The notes under the pieces: model-generated
Databases searched by the model: none
What the model was told of the DNA's origin: nothing
The model's input: only the letters and a program-made list of their open reading frames with translations
Origin: Afipia sp.
Lineage (GTDB): Bacteria; Pseudomonadota; Alphaproteobacteria; Rhizobiales; Xanthobacteraceae
Assembly (NCBI GenBank): GCA_017308575.1
Contig: JAFKEQ010000002.1
Span: 250,832-314,831, forward strand
Length of the DNA: 64,000 nucleotides
Direction: 5' to 3'
Part shown: one piece after another, positions 46,627 to 54,909 of the stretch
Position numbering within the stretch: position 1 is the first letter of the stretch
Layout of the letters: each line of letters opens with the position of its first letter
Program-made: the position numbers and the translations under genes

Positions 46627-47919
46627 ATGGCCAATGTTGTCGTCGTCGGCGCCCAGTGGGGCGACGAAGGGAAAGGCAAGATCGTCGACTGGTTGTCGGA
46701 ACAGGCCGACATCGTCGTTCGCTTTCAGGGCGGCCACAACGCCGGTCACACCCTCGTCATCAACGGCAACACCTACAAGCTCGCGCTGCTGCCGTCGGGC
46801 GTGCTGCGCACCTCGAAGCTGTCGGTGATCGGCAACGGCGTGGTGTTCGATCCGCAGGCGTTCGTCGCCGAACTCGACAAGCTCCGCTCGCAGGGCGTCG
46901 CCATCACCCCGGACAATCTGCGCGTCGCCGAAAACGTGACGCTGATCCTGCCGCTGCATCGCGAACTCGACGCCATCCGCGAGAACGCCAATAAGGCCAC
47001 CGCCATCGGCACCACCCAGCGCGGCATCGGCCCGGCCTATGAGGACAAGGTCGGCCGCCGCGCCATCCGCCTGATGGATCTCGCCGATCCGCAGACCCTG
47101 CCGCACAAGATCGAACGCCTGCTGACCCATCACAATGCGCTCCGCCGCGGCCTCAACCTGCCGGAAGTGGATGCCGGCGCGCTGCTGAAGGAACTGACGG
47201 CGATCGCGCCGCAGGTGCTGCCGTTCGCGGATTCGGTGTGGAATCTGCTCGATCACAAGCGCCGCGAGGGCAAGCGCATCCTGTTCGAGGGCGCGCAGGG
47301 CGCGCTGCTCGACGTCGATCACGGCACCTATCCTTATGTCACCTCGTCCAACACTGTCGCGGCGCAGGCGGCGACCGGTACCGGCATGGGTCCGGGCTCC
47401 GTCGGCTATGTGCTCGGCATCTGCAAGGCCTACACCACGCGCGTCGGTCAGGGACCGTTCCCGACCGAACTGACCAACGAGATCGGCGAACTGATCGGCC
47501 AGCGCGGCAGGGAATTCGGCGTCAACACCGGGCGCAAGCGCCGCTGCGGCTGGTTCGATGCGGTGCTGGTGCGCCAGACGGCGCGGACCAGCGGCATTCA
47601 TGGCCTCGCCCTCACCAAGCTCGACATTCTCGACGGCTTCGACGAGATCCAGGTCTGTGTCGGCTACAAGCTCGACGGCAAGGAGATCGATTACCTGCCC
47701 GCGGGCGAGGGCGCGCAGGCCCGGGTCGAGCCGATCTACGAGACCATCGAAGGCTGGAAGGAGCCAACCGCCAACGCCCGGTCGTGGGCCGATCTTCCGG
47801 CGCAGGCCATCAAATACGTCCGCCGGGTCGAGGAACTGGTCGGCTGCCCGATCGCATTGCTTTCCACCAGCCCCGAACGCGAGGACACCATCCTGGTGCA
47901 GAACCCGTTCGAGGCCTGA
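46627..47919 (+). CDS. purA: Adenylosuccinate synthetase
   Basis: A 430-residue GTP-dependent enzyme joining IMP and aspartate to adenylosuccinate in AMP synthesis. The start [18 protein letters not shown] contains the GDEGKGK P-loop (12-18). QGGHNAGHT (34-42), [14 protein letters not shown] and [10 protein letters not shown] are IMP and aspartate-binding signatures, and [10 protein letters not shown] near the end binds the base. A GGGAG lies a few bases before the ATG. Length matches the family. Confidence 0.97.
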   Translation: MANVVVVGAQWGDEGKGKIVDWLSEQADIVVRFQGGHNAGHTLVINGNTYKLALLPSGVLRTSKLSVIGNGVVFDPQAFVAELDKLRSQGVAITPDNLRVAENVTLILPLHRELDAIRENANKATAIGTTQRGIGPAYEDKVGRRAIRLMDLADPQTLPHKIERLLTHHNALRRGLNLPEVDAGALLKELTAIAPQVLPFADSVWNLLDHKRREGKRILFEGAQGALLDVDHGTYPYVTSSNTVAAQAATGTGMGPGSVGYVLGICKAYTTRVGQGPFPTELTNEIGELIGQRGREFGVNTGRKRRCGWFDAVLVRQTARTSGIHGLALTKLDILDGFDEIQVCVGYKLDGKEIDYLPAGEGAQARVEPIYETIEGWKEPTANARSWADLPAQAIKYVRRVEELVGCPIALLSTSPEREDTILVQNPFEA

Positions 47920-48005
47920 ACCCGATCCATCTCGCGCGAACTGTCTTGGGAGATTGACGTTTTTTAAGTACAGCCTGCGTCGAGAATCCTGCAAACTGGA
48001 CCAGA

Positions 48006-49562
48006 ATGGCCGACTACTACCCGCTCATAGCCCGCGCCATCGCGGGACTTGATCCGACCGCTCCCCCCGAGGCGCGGCGCGCGCTTTACGAGCGTGCGCG
48101 GACGGCGCTGATTTCCCAACTCCGCAGCGTGCAGCCGGCGCTGAGCGAAGCCGAAATCACGCGCGAGCGTCTCTCGCTCGAGGATGCGGTGCGCAGGGTG
48201 GAGGCCGACGCGGTGCGCCGCGCCGCGGCTCACGAATCCGCAAATCCCGCCGCGCCGCGCGAACGGCCGCCCGCTTCGCCTGCATCGCCGCCACCGCCAC
48301 AGGGCCGTGCGCCTTTGCCCGCCCGGCGCGAGGGCGGAGCGCGTCCCGGTGACGCCCTGCGGGAAAGCGCCCGCAACGCGCGCGTCGGCTCCACGCAGTC
48401 CGCGCCTCCGCGCGGGTCCGGCCGCACGGATGCCGGTGCGTCCGAGCCGCGCCCGCCACGCAATCTGCGCGGCGACCAGCCGCCGCCGCTGCGTCCGCAG
48501 CAGGGATTACCGGCCTCTATGCGCGACGTGCGCGCGCACGATCAGAGCATCGATCATACAAGGGCGCTGGACAACTGGACCGAGGAGGTGCGGGCCGGCC
48601 GTGTGCATCAGGGGTCCGGCATGCGCGACGTGGTCGCGGATGCCAGCGAACTCGGCGGCGCGACCCGCTCGGCGCGGCGCAGCCAGCAGGTCGCGGACCC
48701 GCGCGGACCGTCGCCTTACAGCTACGATGAATCTGCCGAGGAAGCGTCGCGCTATCAGCCGGGCGACAAGTCCCGCGTGCGGATCGCGCCGCGCGACGAG
48801 CCGGAGAAGAAAAGGGGCGGCTTTCCGCTCAAGACTGCGATTGCGGTCTGTCTCGGCGTCATCGCGATCGGCGCCGCCGTATGGGGCGCGCCGCGTGCGC
48901 TGTCGCTGTATCGTTCGCTGACCAAGCCGGCGCAGCAGCAGCAGGCCGAAGCGCCCAAGGACAATGGCACCCGTCCGAAGATTCCGGATCGCGTTGGCCA
49001 GCCCGGCGCAACGCAGATCGCGCCGGTGGCGCAGCGTGTGGTGCTGTACGACGAAGATCCCGCCGTTCCGCAGGGCAAGCAGTATGTCGGCACGGTGATC
49101 TGGCGCACGGAAGCCGTGAAGGTGCCTGCGGGCCAGCCGCCGGATATCGGCGTGCGCGCGGACATCGATATTCCCGAGCGGAATCTGAAGATGTCGCTTT
49201 CGATCCGGCGCAACACCGACGCTTCGCTGCCCGCAAGCCACACGGCCGAACTGACCTTCGTGCTGCCGCCTGATTTCGGCACCACGATCGCCAACGTGCC
49301 CGGCATCCTGATGAAGTCGAACGAACAGGCGCGCGGCACGCCGCTGGCGGGCCTTGCGGTCAAGGTCACGGACGGGTTCTTCCTGGTCGGCCTGTCGAAT
49401 GTCGAAGCCGACAAGTCGCGCAATCTGCAACTGCTGAAAGAGCGGTCGTGGTTCGATATTCCGCTGGTCTACGCCAACCAGCGCCGGTCCATCATCGCCA
49501 TCGAGAAGGGCGCGCCGGGCGAGCGTGCGTTCAACGAAGCATTCACGGCCTGGGGGCAGTAA
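48006..49562 (+). CDS. Bitopic membrane protein with Pro-rich cytoplasmic half, hypothetical
   Basis: A 518-residue protein. The N-terminal 75 residues form a charged helical domain (YYPLIARAIAGLDPTAPPEA, ALYERARTALISQLRSV). About residues 78-280 are Pro/Arg/Ala-rich and disordered. A single transmembrane helix follows near 281-300 (FPLKTAIAVCLGVIAIGAAV), and the C-terminal 200 residues are a periplasmic domain with VVLYDEDPAVPQGKQYVGTV and FVLPPDFGTTIANVPGILMK. Conserved proteins of this architecture exist in Bradyrhizobium relatives, without a function. It is probably co-transcribed with the formyltransferase-like gene, which begins four bases after its stop. Confidence 0.7.
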   Translation: MADYYPLIARAIAGLDPTAPPEARRALYERARTALISQLRSVQPALSEAEITRERLSLEDAVRRVEADAVRRAAAHESANPAAPRERPPASPASPPPPQGRAPLPARREGGARPGDALRESARNARVGSTQSAPPRGSGRTDAGASEPRPPRNLRGDQPPPLRPQQGLPASMRDVRAHDQSIDHTRALDNWTEEVRAGRVHQGSGMRDVVADASELGGATRSARRSQQVADPRGPSPYSYDESAEEASRYQPGDKSRVRIAPRDEPEKKRGGFPLKTAIAVCLGVIAIGAAVWGAPRALSLYRSLTKPAQQQQAEAPKDNGTRPKIPDRVGQPGATQIAPVAQRVVLYDEDPAVPQGKQYVGTVIWRTEAVKVPAGQPPDIGVRADIDIPERNLKMSLSIRRNTDASLPASHTAELTFVLPPDFGTTIANVPGILMKSNEQARGTPLAGLAVKVTDGFFLVGLSNVEADKSRNLQLLKERSWFDIPLVYANQRRSIIAIEKGAPGERAFNEAFTAWGQ

Positions 49563-49566
49563 CATC

Positions 49567-50193
49567 ATGAAGATCACGCTTGCCGGCTCGCGCCACTTCG
49601 GCGTGGAGACGCTGAACATGATGCGCGGCCATGGCATCGATGTGATCCGCGTGGTGGTCGCCGACGGAGAAGACCGGCTTGCCGCCGCGGCCCGCGCTGC
49701 GGGGATCGAGGTCGTGGTGCAGGCCAGGCCGAAGCTGATCGTTGCCTCCGAAATCGCCCCTGGCACCGACCTGATCGTGACCGCGCACAGCCATGCCCTG
49801 GTTGGCGAGGATGCGCTGAAGGCCGCGCGGCTGGGCGGCATCGGCTATCATCCGTCGCTGCTGCCGCGCCATCGCGGCATCGCCGCGGTGGAATGGACCA
49901 TCAAGGAAGGCGACGCTATTGCCGGCGGCACGATCTATCACCTGTCCGAGCGGCTCGACGCCGGCGCGATCGCCGCGCAGGACTGGGTGTTCGTGAAGAA
50001 GGGCGAAACGGCGCGTGAATTGTGGGAGCGGGCGCTCGCGCCGCTCGGTCTGCGCCTGCTGGCGCAGGTGATCGATCAGGCCAAGACCAGCGGCATTCTT
50101 CCGTCGATGCCGCAGGACGAGCAGTTCGCGACCAATGCGCCGCGGCTCGACAAGGAGAAGCCGCACGCCGCACCGAAGAGCGCGGCGTCGTAG
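49567..50193 (+). CDS. Formyltransferase-like protein (10-formyl-THF hydrolase-type core)
   Basis: A 208-residue protein with the Rossmann formyltransferase core only. GYHPSLLPRHRGIAAVEW (93-110) contains catalytic His95, and Asp131 lies in ERLDAGAIAAQ. The Asn that normally precedes His by two residues in Fmt and PurN is a Gly here (Gly93), as in the IYHPSLLPRHRG form of 10-formyltetrahydrofolate dehydrogenase. No tRNA-binding C-terminal domain follows. A role in folate one-carbon handling is plausible, but the acceptor is unknown. Confidence 0.8.
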   Translation: MKITLAGSRHFGVETLNMMRGHGIDVIRVVVADGEDRLAAAARAAGIEVVVQARPKLIVASEIAPGTDLIVTAHSHALVGEDALKAARLGGIGYHPSLLPRHRGIAAVEWTIKEGDAIAGGTIYHLSERLDAGAIAAQDWVFVKKGETARELWERALAPLGLRLLAQVIDQAKTSGILPSMPQDEQFATNAPRLDKEKPHAAPKSAAS

Positions 50194-50218
50194 CATTCGT
50201 CGATTTCAGCAACGACCG

Positions 50219-50437
50219 TCACGCCGCACGGGTCTCGCCGACGCGCACTGCGCGCGACACGAGATCGCCTGCATCGATGATGCCGCCCGCGGCGCCCTGC
50301 ACGATGGTTTGCGCCATCTTGGCCTTGGTCGCGGGCGTGCGGTTCTCCTCGGCGATGTGCTCCACCGCGATCTCGAGAATCCGCCTGAGCGTGGCAACAT
50401 AATCTGGGTCGAATTTTCCCGGCGGCTGATTGATCAT
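50219..50437 (-). CDS. Small conserved-looking hypothetical protein
   Basis: A 72-residue protein starting MINQPPGKFDPDYVATLRRI and ending AVRVGETRAA, with two amphipathic helices. The ATG at 50437 is chosen because GGAG lies six bases upstream; other in-frame ATGs within 36 bases lack such a site. It is convergent with the formyltransferase-like gene. No family was recognised. Confidence 0.6.
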   Translation of the reverse strand: MINQPPGKFDPDYVATLRRILEIAVEHIAEENRTPATKAKMAQTIVQGAAGGIIDAGDLVSRAVRVGETRAA

Positions 50438-50473
50438 GTGCATCTCCATTCCAACTGCTGTCGCGCGGACCAT

Positions 50474-51062
50474 GTTGCGAAAACGCTGTCTGCTTTTTCG
50501 CTCATGTCCGTCGTGAGCGAGCGCGAACGTGCCGCCGCAATGGGGCAGATATGAGTCCCGCAGACGAAGATACGACGACGTGATCCTGGAAGCTCTCCAA
50601 TCACGAATCGTTAAGATGTGTGGTCACATTTCTTTCATGCGTTGCCGTCGCAAACGCTGCATGTGCAATCGCACCACATCTTGTGGCATCGGCAAACAGG
50701 GCGGCGTATCGCGCTGCATGATCGTGCGCAGCTGCCGAAAAGTTGCATGCGGTTTCCGAAAATTCTTGTGACGCACGCGGATGTGTTCCGCTTCATGACT
50801 TTTATTTAATGCGGGCGAAACGGCGGTCTGGAATGGCTTGGCATCGCATGCATCTCCTCGCGCCGGATGTCACGCGGCATCGGGCGATGTCATCGGACGA
50901 TATCTCGCCGCGATCCGTAGCCGGATACTGTTGTGCAGCGCCGCAACAGGCTGCGGCACATGCATAATCTTGTTCCCTTTCCGGAATTGTTTGTTAGCGT
51001 TGCGCGTTGTCCATTCAACACGCTGACCGCGCGTCAAGTCGCGGCAGCCGGGAGGAAATAAA
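50474..51062. other. 589-base intergenic region without a supported gene
   Basis: No open frame here looks coding. A near-palindrome pairs AAGATGTGTGGT (50613-50624) with ACCACATCTT (50673-50682) around 48 bases. The right part holds the likely promoter of the Bug receptor gene, with CATAATC as a possible -10 element near 50964, and a GGGAGGAAATAAA ribosome binding site ahead of 51063. Confidence 0.4.
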
Positions 51063-52037
51063 ATGATACGACGACGCGCCGCGATCGGCCTGATCGCGAT
51101 GGGCTTTTCCGCATGTCTGTTTGTCACCGGCGCCAGCGCCGACGATTATCCGTCGCGGCCGGTGAAGTGGGTGGTCGGCTATCCGGCCGGAGGCGCGACC
51201 GATATTCTCGCGCGTCTGATCGGCCAGCGGCTGTCCGAACGCCTCGGCCAGCAATTCGTGATCGAAAACAAGCCGGGCGCGGGCAACAATGTCGGCACCG
51301 AGTCCGTCGTCAACGCGGACCCCGACGGCTACACCGTGCTGCTGGTCAATCCGGCCAACGGCATCAACGCGTCGCTCTACACCAAGCTGAGCTTCAACTT
51401 CATCCGCGACATCGCGCCGGTGGCGGGCATCACGCGGGTGCCGAACGTGATGATCGTGCCGAAGGATTTCCCGGCGAAGACGGTGGCCGAGTTCATCGCC
51501 TATGCGAAAGCCAATCCCGGCAAGGTCAACATGGCCTCATCGGGCAACGGCACCTCGATCCATCTGTCCGGCGAACTGTTCAAGGCGATGACCGGCGTGG
51601 ACATGCAGCATGTGCCCTATCGCGGCTCCGCGCCTGCGGTCACCGACATGATCGGCAACCGCGTGCAGGTGATGTTCGACAACATGCCGTCCTGCATCGG
51701 TCACATCAAGGCGGGCACGTTGCGCGCGCTTGCGGTGACGACCGAAGCCCGTTCGGCCGAATTGCCGGACGTGCCGACCGTCGCCGAAACCGTGAAGGGC
51801 TATGAGGCCAGCGCGTGGTTCGGCATGGGCGCACCGGCGAAAACGCCGAAGCCGATCATCGACAAGCTCAACAAGGAGATCAACGCGATCCTCGCCGAGC
51901 CTGCGATCAAGAAGCGCCTCGCCGAACTCGGCGGCGTCCCGCTGACCGGCCCGCCGGAGGCTTTCGGCAAGATCATTCAGTCCGAAACCGACAAGTGGGA
52001 AAAGGTGGTGAAGTTCGCCGGCGCGCGGGTGGATTAG
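51063..52037 (+). CDS. Bug-family periplasmic solute receptor
   Basis: A 324-residue exported binding protein with signal peptide ending GASA. The TctC/Bug signatures are DYPSRPVKWVVGYPAGGATD, VIENKPGAGNNVGTESV, DPDGYTVLLVNPANGIN, and MQHVPYRGSAPAVTDMIGNR. The GGAGG ribosome binding site is strong. As with the receptor at 44076, no TctA/TctB partners are nearby. The two receptors differ clearly and are not recent copies. Confidence 0.92.
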   Translation: MIRRRAAIGLIAMGFSACLFVTGASADDYPSRPVKWVVGYPAGGATDILARLIGQRLSERLGQQFVIENKPGAGNNVGTESVVNADPDGYTVLLVNPANGINASLYTKLSFNFIRDIAPVAGITRVPNVMIVPKDFPAKTVAEFIAYAKANPGKVNMASSGNGTSIHLSGELFKAMTGVDMQHVPYRGSAPAVTDMIGNRVQVMFDNMPSCIGHIKAGTLRALAVTTEARSAELPDVPTVAETVKGYEASAWFGMGAPAKTPKPIIDKLNKEINAILAEPAIKKRLAELGGVPLTGPPEAFGKIIQSETDKWEKVVKFAGARVD

Positions 52038-52067
52038 GAAATCACTCAGTAAGCAACACGTGTGATC

Positions 52068-52101
52068 GTCATGGCCGGGCTTGTCCCGGCCATCTACGTC
52101 T
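52068..52101. repeat. Half palindromic repeat, GTCATGGCCGGGCTTGTCCC family
   Basis: GTCATGGCCGGGCTTGTCCC then GGCCATCTACGTC, corresponding to the left part of the element at 24538-24623. It may act as terminator for the Bug receptor gene, ending 30 bases upstream. Confidence 0.55.
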
Positions 52102-52183
52102 TGCGATGTGATTGCGCTGCGACGGCGAATTCTACTTCCACCTTTCCGCTCGCGGGAGAGAGCTGGGTGACGGGCGAGGCCAA

Positions 52184-52252
52184 CGTCATTACGAGCGAAG
52201 CGAAGCAATCAGTCTTGGACCAGAAAGAACTGGATTGCTTCCTCGCAATGAG
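52184..52252. repeat. Palindromic repeat, CGTCATTGCGAG family, copy 4 (degenerate)
   Basis: CGTCATTACGAGCGAAGCGA with AGCAATC at the left and GGATTGCTTCCTCGCAATGA at the right. It is shorter and more diverged than the other copies. The remainder of 52038-52424 contains no supportable gene, and this marks the boundary before the low-GC two-gene unit. Confidence 0.7.
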
Positions 52253-52424
52253 GGTGTCGCTATCACGCGTTCAACAACGATGTTGGCGCGACAAGCCGGA
52301 AACCATCAGCCGGTCATCCCCGCGAAAGCGAGATACACTCTTTTGCGTAATGAGTATGAAAACTTAATTTATGACCGCTGACACCATTCCCGGAATTGTG
52401 CTCGCTTCATCCGGATTATGTTTT

Positions 52425-53180
52425 CTAGGCGGCGAGAAGTCCCTGATAAGTTTCGTTCGAAGCGTTGACTTCAATAACAGATGTAGAAGCTGCCGAAAGC
52501 ACACCTAGATAATCGCCAAACATCTTTCGATTTGGAACTACTGCGATGCGCTTTGGGGTACCTTCTAGGCGTGCAAGGTCGTGAAATTTAGCCGCCGTAC
52601 TTACTACCGAATTGTAATGAGCTGAAACAGCATCAAATACGACTGGGCGACCTTCCGTACGCACAAGGGCGGCAACGGGCCAGTTGTGATTGGAGGCGCC
52701 AATGATTTTTGCGTCCTTGATGATCGTTTCTTTGCGATAAACGTGTTCAAGGCGGGTTATCAGAATTTCTTTGGCATCTCGGTAGACGCGCTCGGCTGCT
52801 CTCATTGCTGAAATTGAGGCGGCTTGTTGAGAGCAATTGGCAACGACAATTAGCGCGCTAGAAATAGCCTCAATCGCGACTTCCATAATAAACATATCTC
52901 TGCCATCAAACCGAATCCCTGAATCATGCGCGATACGCTCTGCTTCGCGAGCATACGTACGGCCTGCGCCCATATACTCCGCTTCTTGAAAACCGCCGCC
53001 GCGATCAGAGATAAAAAATCGATCTTTTTGCGATGTAATCTCCAGAACGACTGATGCGCCGCTTGGATACATCACCGGCATCGAAACTAGAGAACCAGCA
53101 ATGAAATGCTCAGCCGAAATCAGTTGCGCAATAGCTGCGTCAACATCGGTCGAAATCTTCTTGCCAATAAAATCAACCAT
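52425..53180 (-). CDS. DUF1828/DUF1829-like protein in a low-GC unit
   Basis: A 251-residue protein. The first half has DRFFISDRGGGFQEAEYMG (about residues 53-71) followed by GIRFDGRDMFIMEV, resembling the DUF1828 pattern of an SD-G-G turn then a helix. The second half, with GASNHNWPVAALVRTEGRPV and TAAKFHDLARLEGTPKRIAV, resembles DUF1829. Both are recognised by pattern only. The start ATG overlaps the end of the upstream gene by eight bases, so translation is coupled. GC is about 46%, far below the 60-68% around it, and codon use is correspondingly different, suggesting horizontal transfer. Biochemical role unknown. Confidence 0.65.
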   Translation of the reverse strand: MVDFIGKKISTDVDAAIAQLISAEHFIAGSLVSMPVMYPSGASVVLEITSQKDRFFISDRGGGFQEAEYMGAGRTYAREAERIAHDSGIRFDGRDMFIMEVAIEAISSALIVVANCSQQAASISAMRAAERVYRDAKEILITRLEHVYRKETIIKDAKIIGASNHNWPVAALVRTEGRPVVFDAVSAHYNSVVSTAAKFHDLARLEGTPKRIAVVPNRKMFGDYLGVLSAASTSVIEVNASNETYQGLLAA

Positions 53181-53715
53181 TGTCTGGCGTCCAAAAGAAG
53201 TCGGCGTTTCGTTGTGGAATTTCCAGCAGGTCGATGTTCGTGATTCTAAAGCATCTGCCGCAGAACGCAACGAATTCACTAAGGGTTGTTGGGTCTGGGT
53301 TAATTGGACGTGCACCAGGAAGGCTTCCTCCGGTTCGCATCCTTTCTTCACTTTCTACCCAGTTATCGTTGAAGGAGTGCTCATGGCTTTGCTGGCGAAA
53401 GCTTGCAAGTTCAAAGCCGGGCGGTCCCCACGCTTTATTTGTGTGCACCCCAAAGGGTCGCCATTCGCAACGATAGAGTTCAATTCGACTTCGGGCAGTA
53501 GCTGCGAACTCTAGTTGGAGCATCGCGTCGCGGTTCACAAATTGCTTTGATACCCGAGCGCGGAGTTCAAAGCCTCCCACAGTCTCTTCATTAATCGTAA
53601 GTGGGGTCGTAAGGACAAAGTTGCGAGGGTCAGAAGAAGAATCCCATTGTGGGCGGAAATCTAGACGTTTTTCCGCTCTTATGAGATCGACGATGTTGTT
53701 GGGGAGAATTGCCAT
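53173..53715 (-). CDS. Unknown protein, upstream partner in the low-GC unit
   Basis: A 180-residue protein starting MAILPNNIVDLIRAEKRLDF. The middle contains RIELYRCEWRPFGVHTNKAW and SHEHSFNDNWVES, with several His, Asn and Asp residues that could bind metal or be catalytic; it recalls DUF6978-like proteins often paired with DUF1828 proteins, which is a tentative reading. The upstream 78 residues of the open frame are in a different composition and are excluded. It is the first gene of the pair and its stop overlaps the next ATG. Function is unknown. Confidence 0.6.
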   Translation of the reverse strand: MAILPNNIVDLIRAEKRLDFRPQWDSSSDPRNFVLTTPLTINEETVGGFELRARVSKQFVNRDAMLQLEFAATARSRIELYRCEWRPFGVHTNKAWGPPGFELASFRQQSHEHSFNDNWVESEERMRTGGSLPGARPINPDPTTLSEFVAFCGRCFRITNIDLLEIPQRNADFFWTPDNG

Positions 53716-53772
53716 ACTCCGACAGTGAAGCTGCCAAAATGGAACTTTGCAACTGTAGTTGAAAGCAATCAT

Positions 53773-53790
53773 CAAGGAATAAATTCCTTG
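53773..53790. promoter_or_regulatory. 18-base palindrome upstream of the low-GC gene pair
   Basis: CAAGGAATAAATTCCTTG has perfect eight-base arms around AA. It lies 58 bases upstream of the start of the first gene and at the edge where low GC gives way to high GC. It is a plausible operator for self-regulation of the pair. Confidence 0.45.
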
Positions 53791-54286
53791 ACAATTTCCC
53801 CGTCCTGATCCATCTTCCGCGCATCCCGCCTCACTTGAGGGGCGTGTCCTGGGACGCTTCGATGCGCGGGGCGGGATGGCGGCGCCTGCGCGCGGGGAAG
53901 AGACGTTCTTCTTCGCGTCCGGGAGGCAGCGGGTCATCGTCCGGGCCAACTACGTGGCTCTGCCTTCAGTGGCTGGACGCGGACAGGATGAAGGCGGGCG
54001 AAAGCCTGCCGGATCGGAGGCGGAAACGCCCGTCCTGTCCCGGAAGCACGATCCCGCCGCCAAAAATCGCCGCGGCGGTGCGCCGAAAGGCGATGCGCGA
54101 TGCGGGCTTGTCCAAACGGCAGGCTTGCCTCGCGTCACTCCATCCGTTGCGCCTTTCGGCGTTCCGTCCCCTCATGCATGCGAGGGGCATCGTTGGAAGA
54201 GGCGGCGTGCGCGATGCGTGCGGCAGACGGCGCGTGCGCGATCCATTTTCCCATTCCACATCCTATCGAGCACAGGGAGCGTTGCG
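53791..54286. other. GC-rich stretch without an identifiable gene
   Basis: About 500 bases between the low-GC unit and the Cys-rich gene. Two plus-strand frames stay open through it, but their translations are low-complexity (Arg, Ser, Gly, Pro-rich) without a ribosome binding site or domain. It may be a remnant gene, part of a mobile element junction, or non-coding RNA. I cannot assign it. Confidence 0.35.
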
Positions 54287-54616
54287 ATGACGGCGCGATT
54301 CAGGCTGCAGGGTCCTTACGGTTTTGACGGCACGGAAAATCCGCGCGCCAAGGGCGAGTCGCGCGCCGTGCACACCGCACGCGACTATGCGTATTGCGCT
54401 CTGGTGGTCGCGCGCACGGAAATGAATGTGCTGCGCGCCTGCCGCGAGTGTCCGGATTCCGCCTGCCGCCGCGCGCGGTGTTGCATCGGGCCGGAGTTTT
54501 CCTGCCGCGCCACCGGCCGCTATCGACGCCTGCTCGGATTTCTCGAACAGGGTTTCGCGGTCGATTACGCCTATGACGAATTGCAGCGGATGCGGCGAAG
54601 GCAATTGCAGGAATGA
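54287..54616 (+). CDS. Cysteine-rich hypothetical protein
   Basis: A 109-residue protein starting MTARFRLQGPYGFDGTENPR. The centre has clustered cysteines, CRECPDSACRRARCC then EFSCRATGRY, compatible with a zinc site. The C-terminus has an aromatic/acidic helix (FAVDYAYDELQRM). CAGGGAGC lies nine bases upstream of the ATG. The frame is open for 137 codons upstream, but this part lacks coding character. No family was recognised. Confidence 0.6.
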   Translation: MTARFRLQGPYGFDGTENPRAKGESRAVHTARDYAYCALVVARTEMNVLRACRECPDSACRRARCCIGPEFSCRATGRYRRLLGFLEQGFAVDYAYDELQRMRRRQLQE

Positions 54617-54678
54617 AAGTGATGAAGGCGTATGTTGCTCCATCTCCGATGTCGTCCCCGCGCAGGCGGGTGTGTCTT

Positions 54679-54855
54679 CACCTCGCCCCGTTCTTACGGG
54701 GAGAGGTCGGATTGCCAAAAGCGCGTTCACGCGCGTCTGCGACGCGCTATGGCAATCCGGGTGAGGGGCAATGCTATATGCGGCGCAGCCCCTCACCCGG
54801 CTCATTCTCGCTTCGCTCGCTTTCGCCACCCTCTCCCCGCGAGCGGGGAGAGGGG
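54679..54855. repeat. Palindromic repeat cluster, CACCTCxCCCCG family
   Basis: Arms CACCTCGCCCCGTTCTTACG then GGGAGAGG, GGATTGCCAAA...GGCAATCC, CCGGGTGAGGGGC ... GCCCCTCACCCGG, and CCCTCTCCCCGCGAGCGGGG then AGAGGGG. It closely resembles the serC-serA gap element. It sits directly against the rpoH terminator. Confidence 0.75.
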
Positions 54856-54886
54856 AAAAGAAAAAGCCGGCCCGAAGGCCGGCTTT
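54856..54886 (-). terminator. Intrinsic terminator of rpoH
   Basis: On the minus strand AAAGCCGGCC pairs with GGCCGGCTTT around TTCG, followed by TTTTCTTTT. It starts 24 bases after the rpoH stop codon. Confidence 0.92.
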
Positions 54887-54909
54887 CGCAACGCGTCATG
54901 CGCGGGAGA

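Noticed and set aside
53876..54286. In-frame 137-codon N-terminal extension of the Cys-rich protein
   Set aside because: The extension is low-complexity and the ATG at 54287 has its own ribosome binding site.
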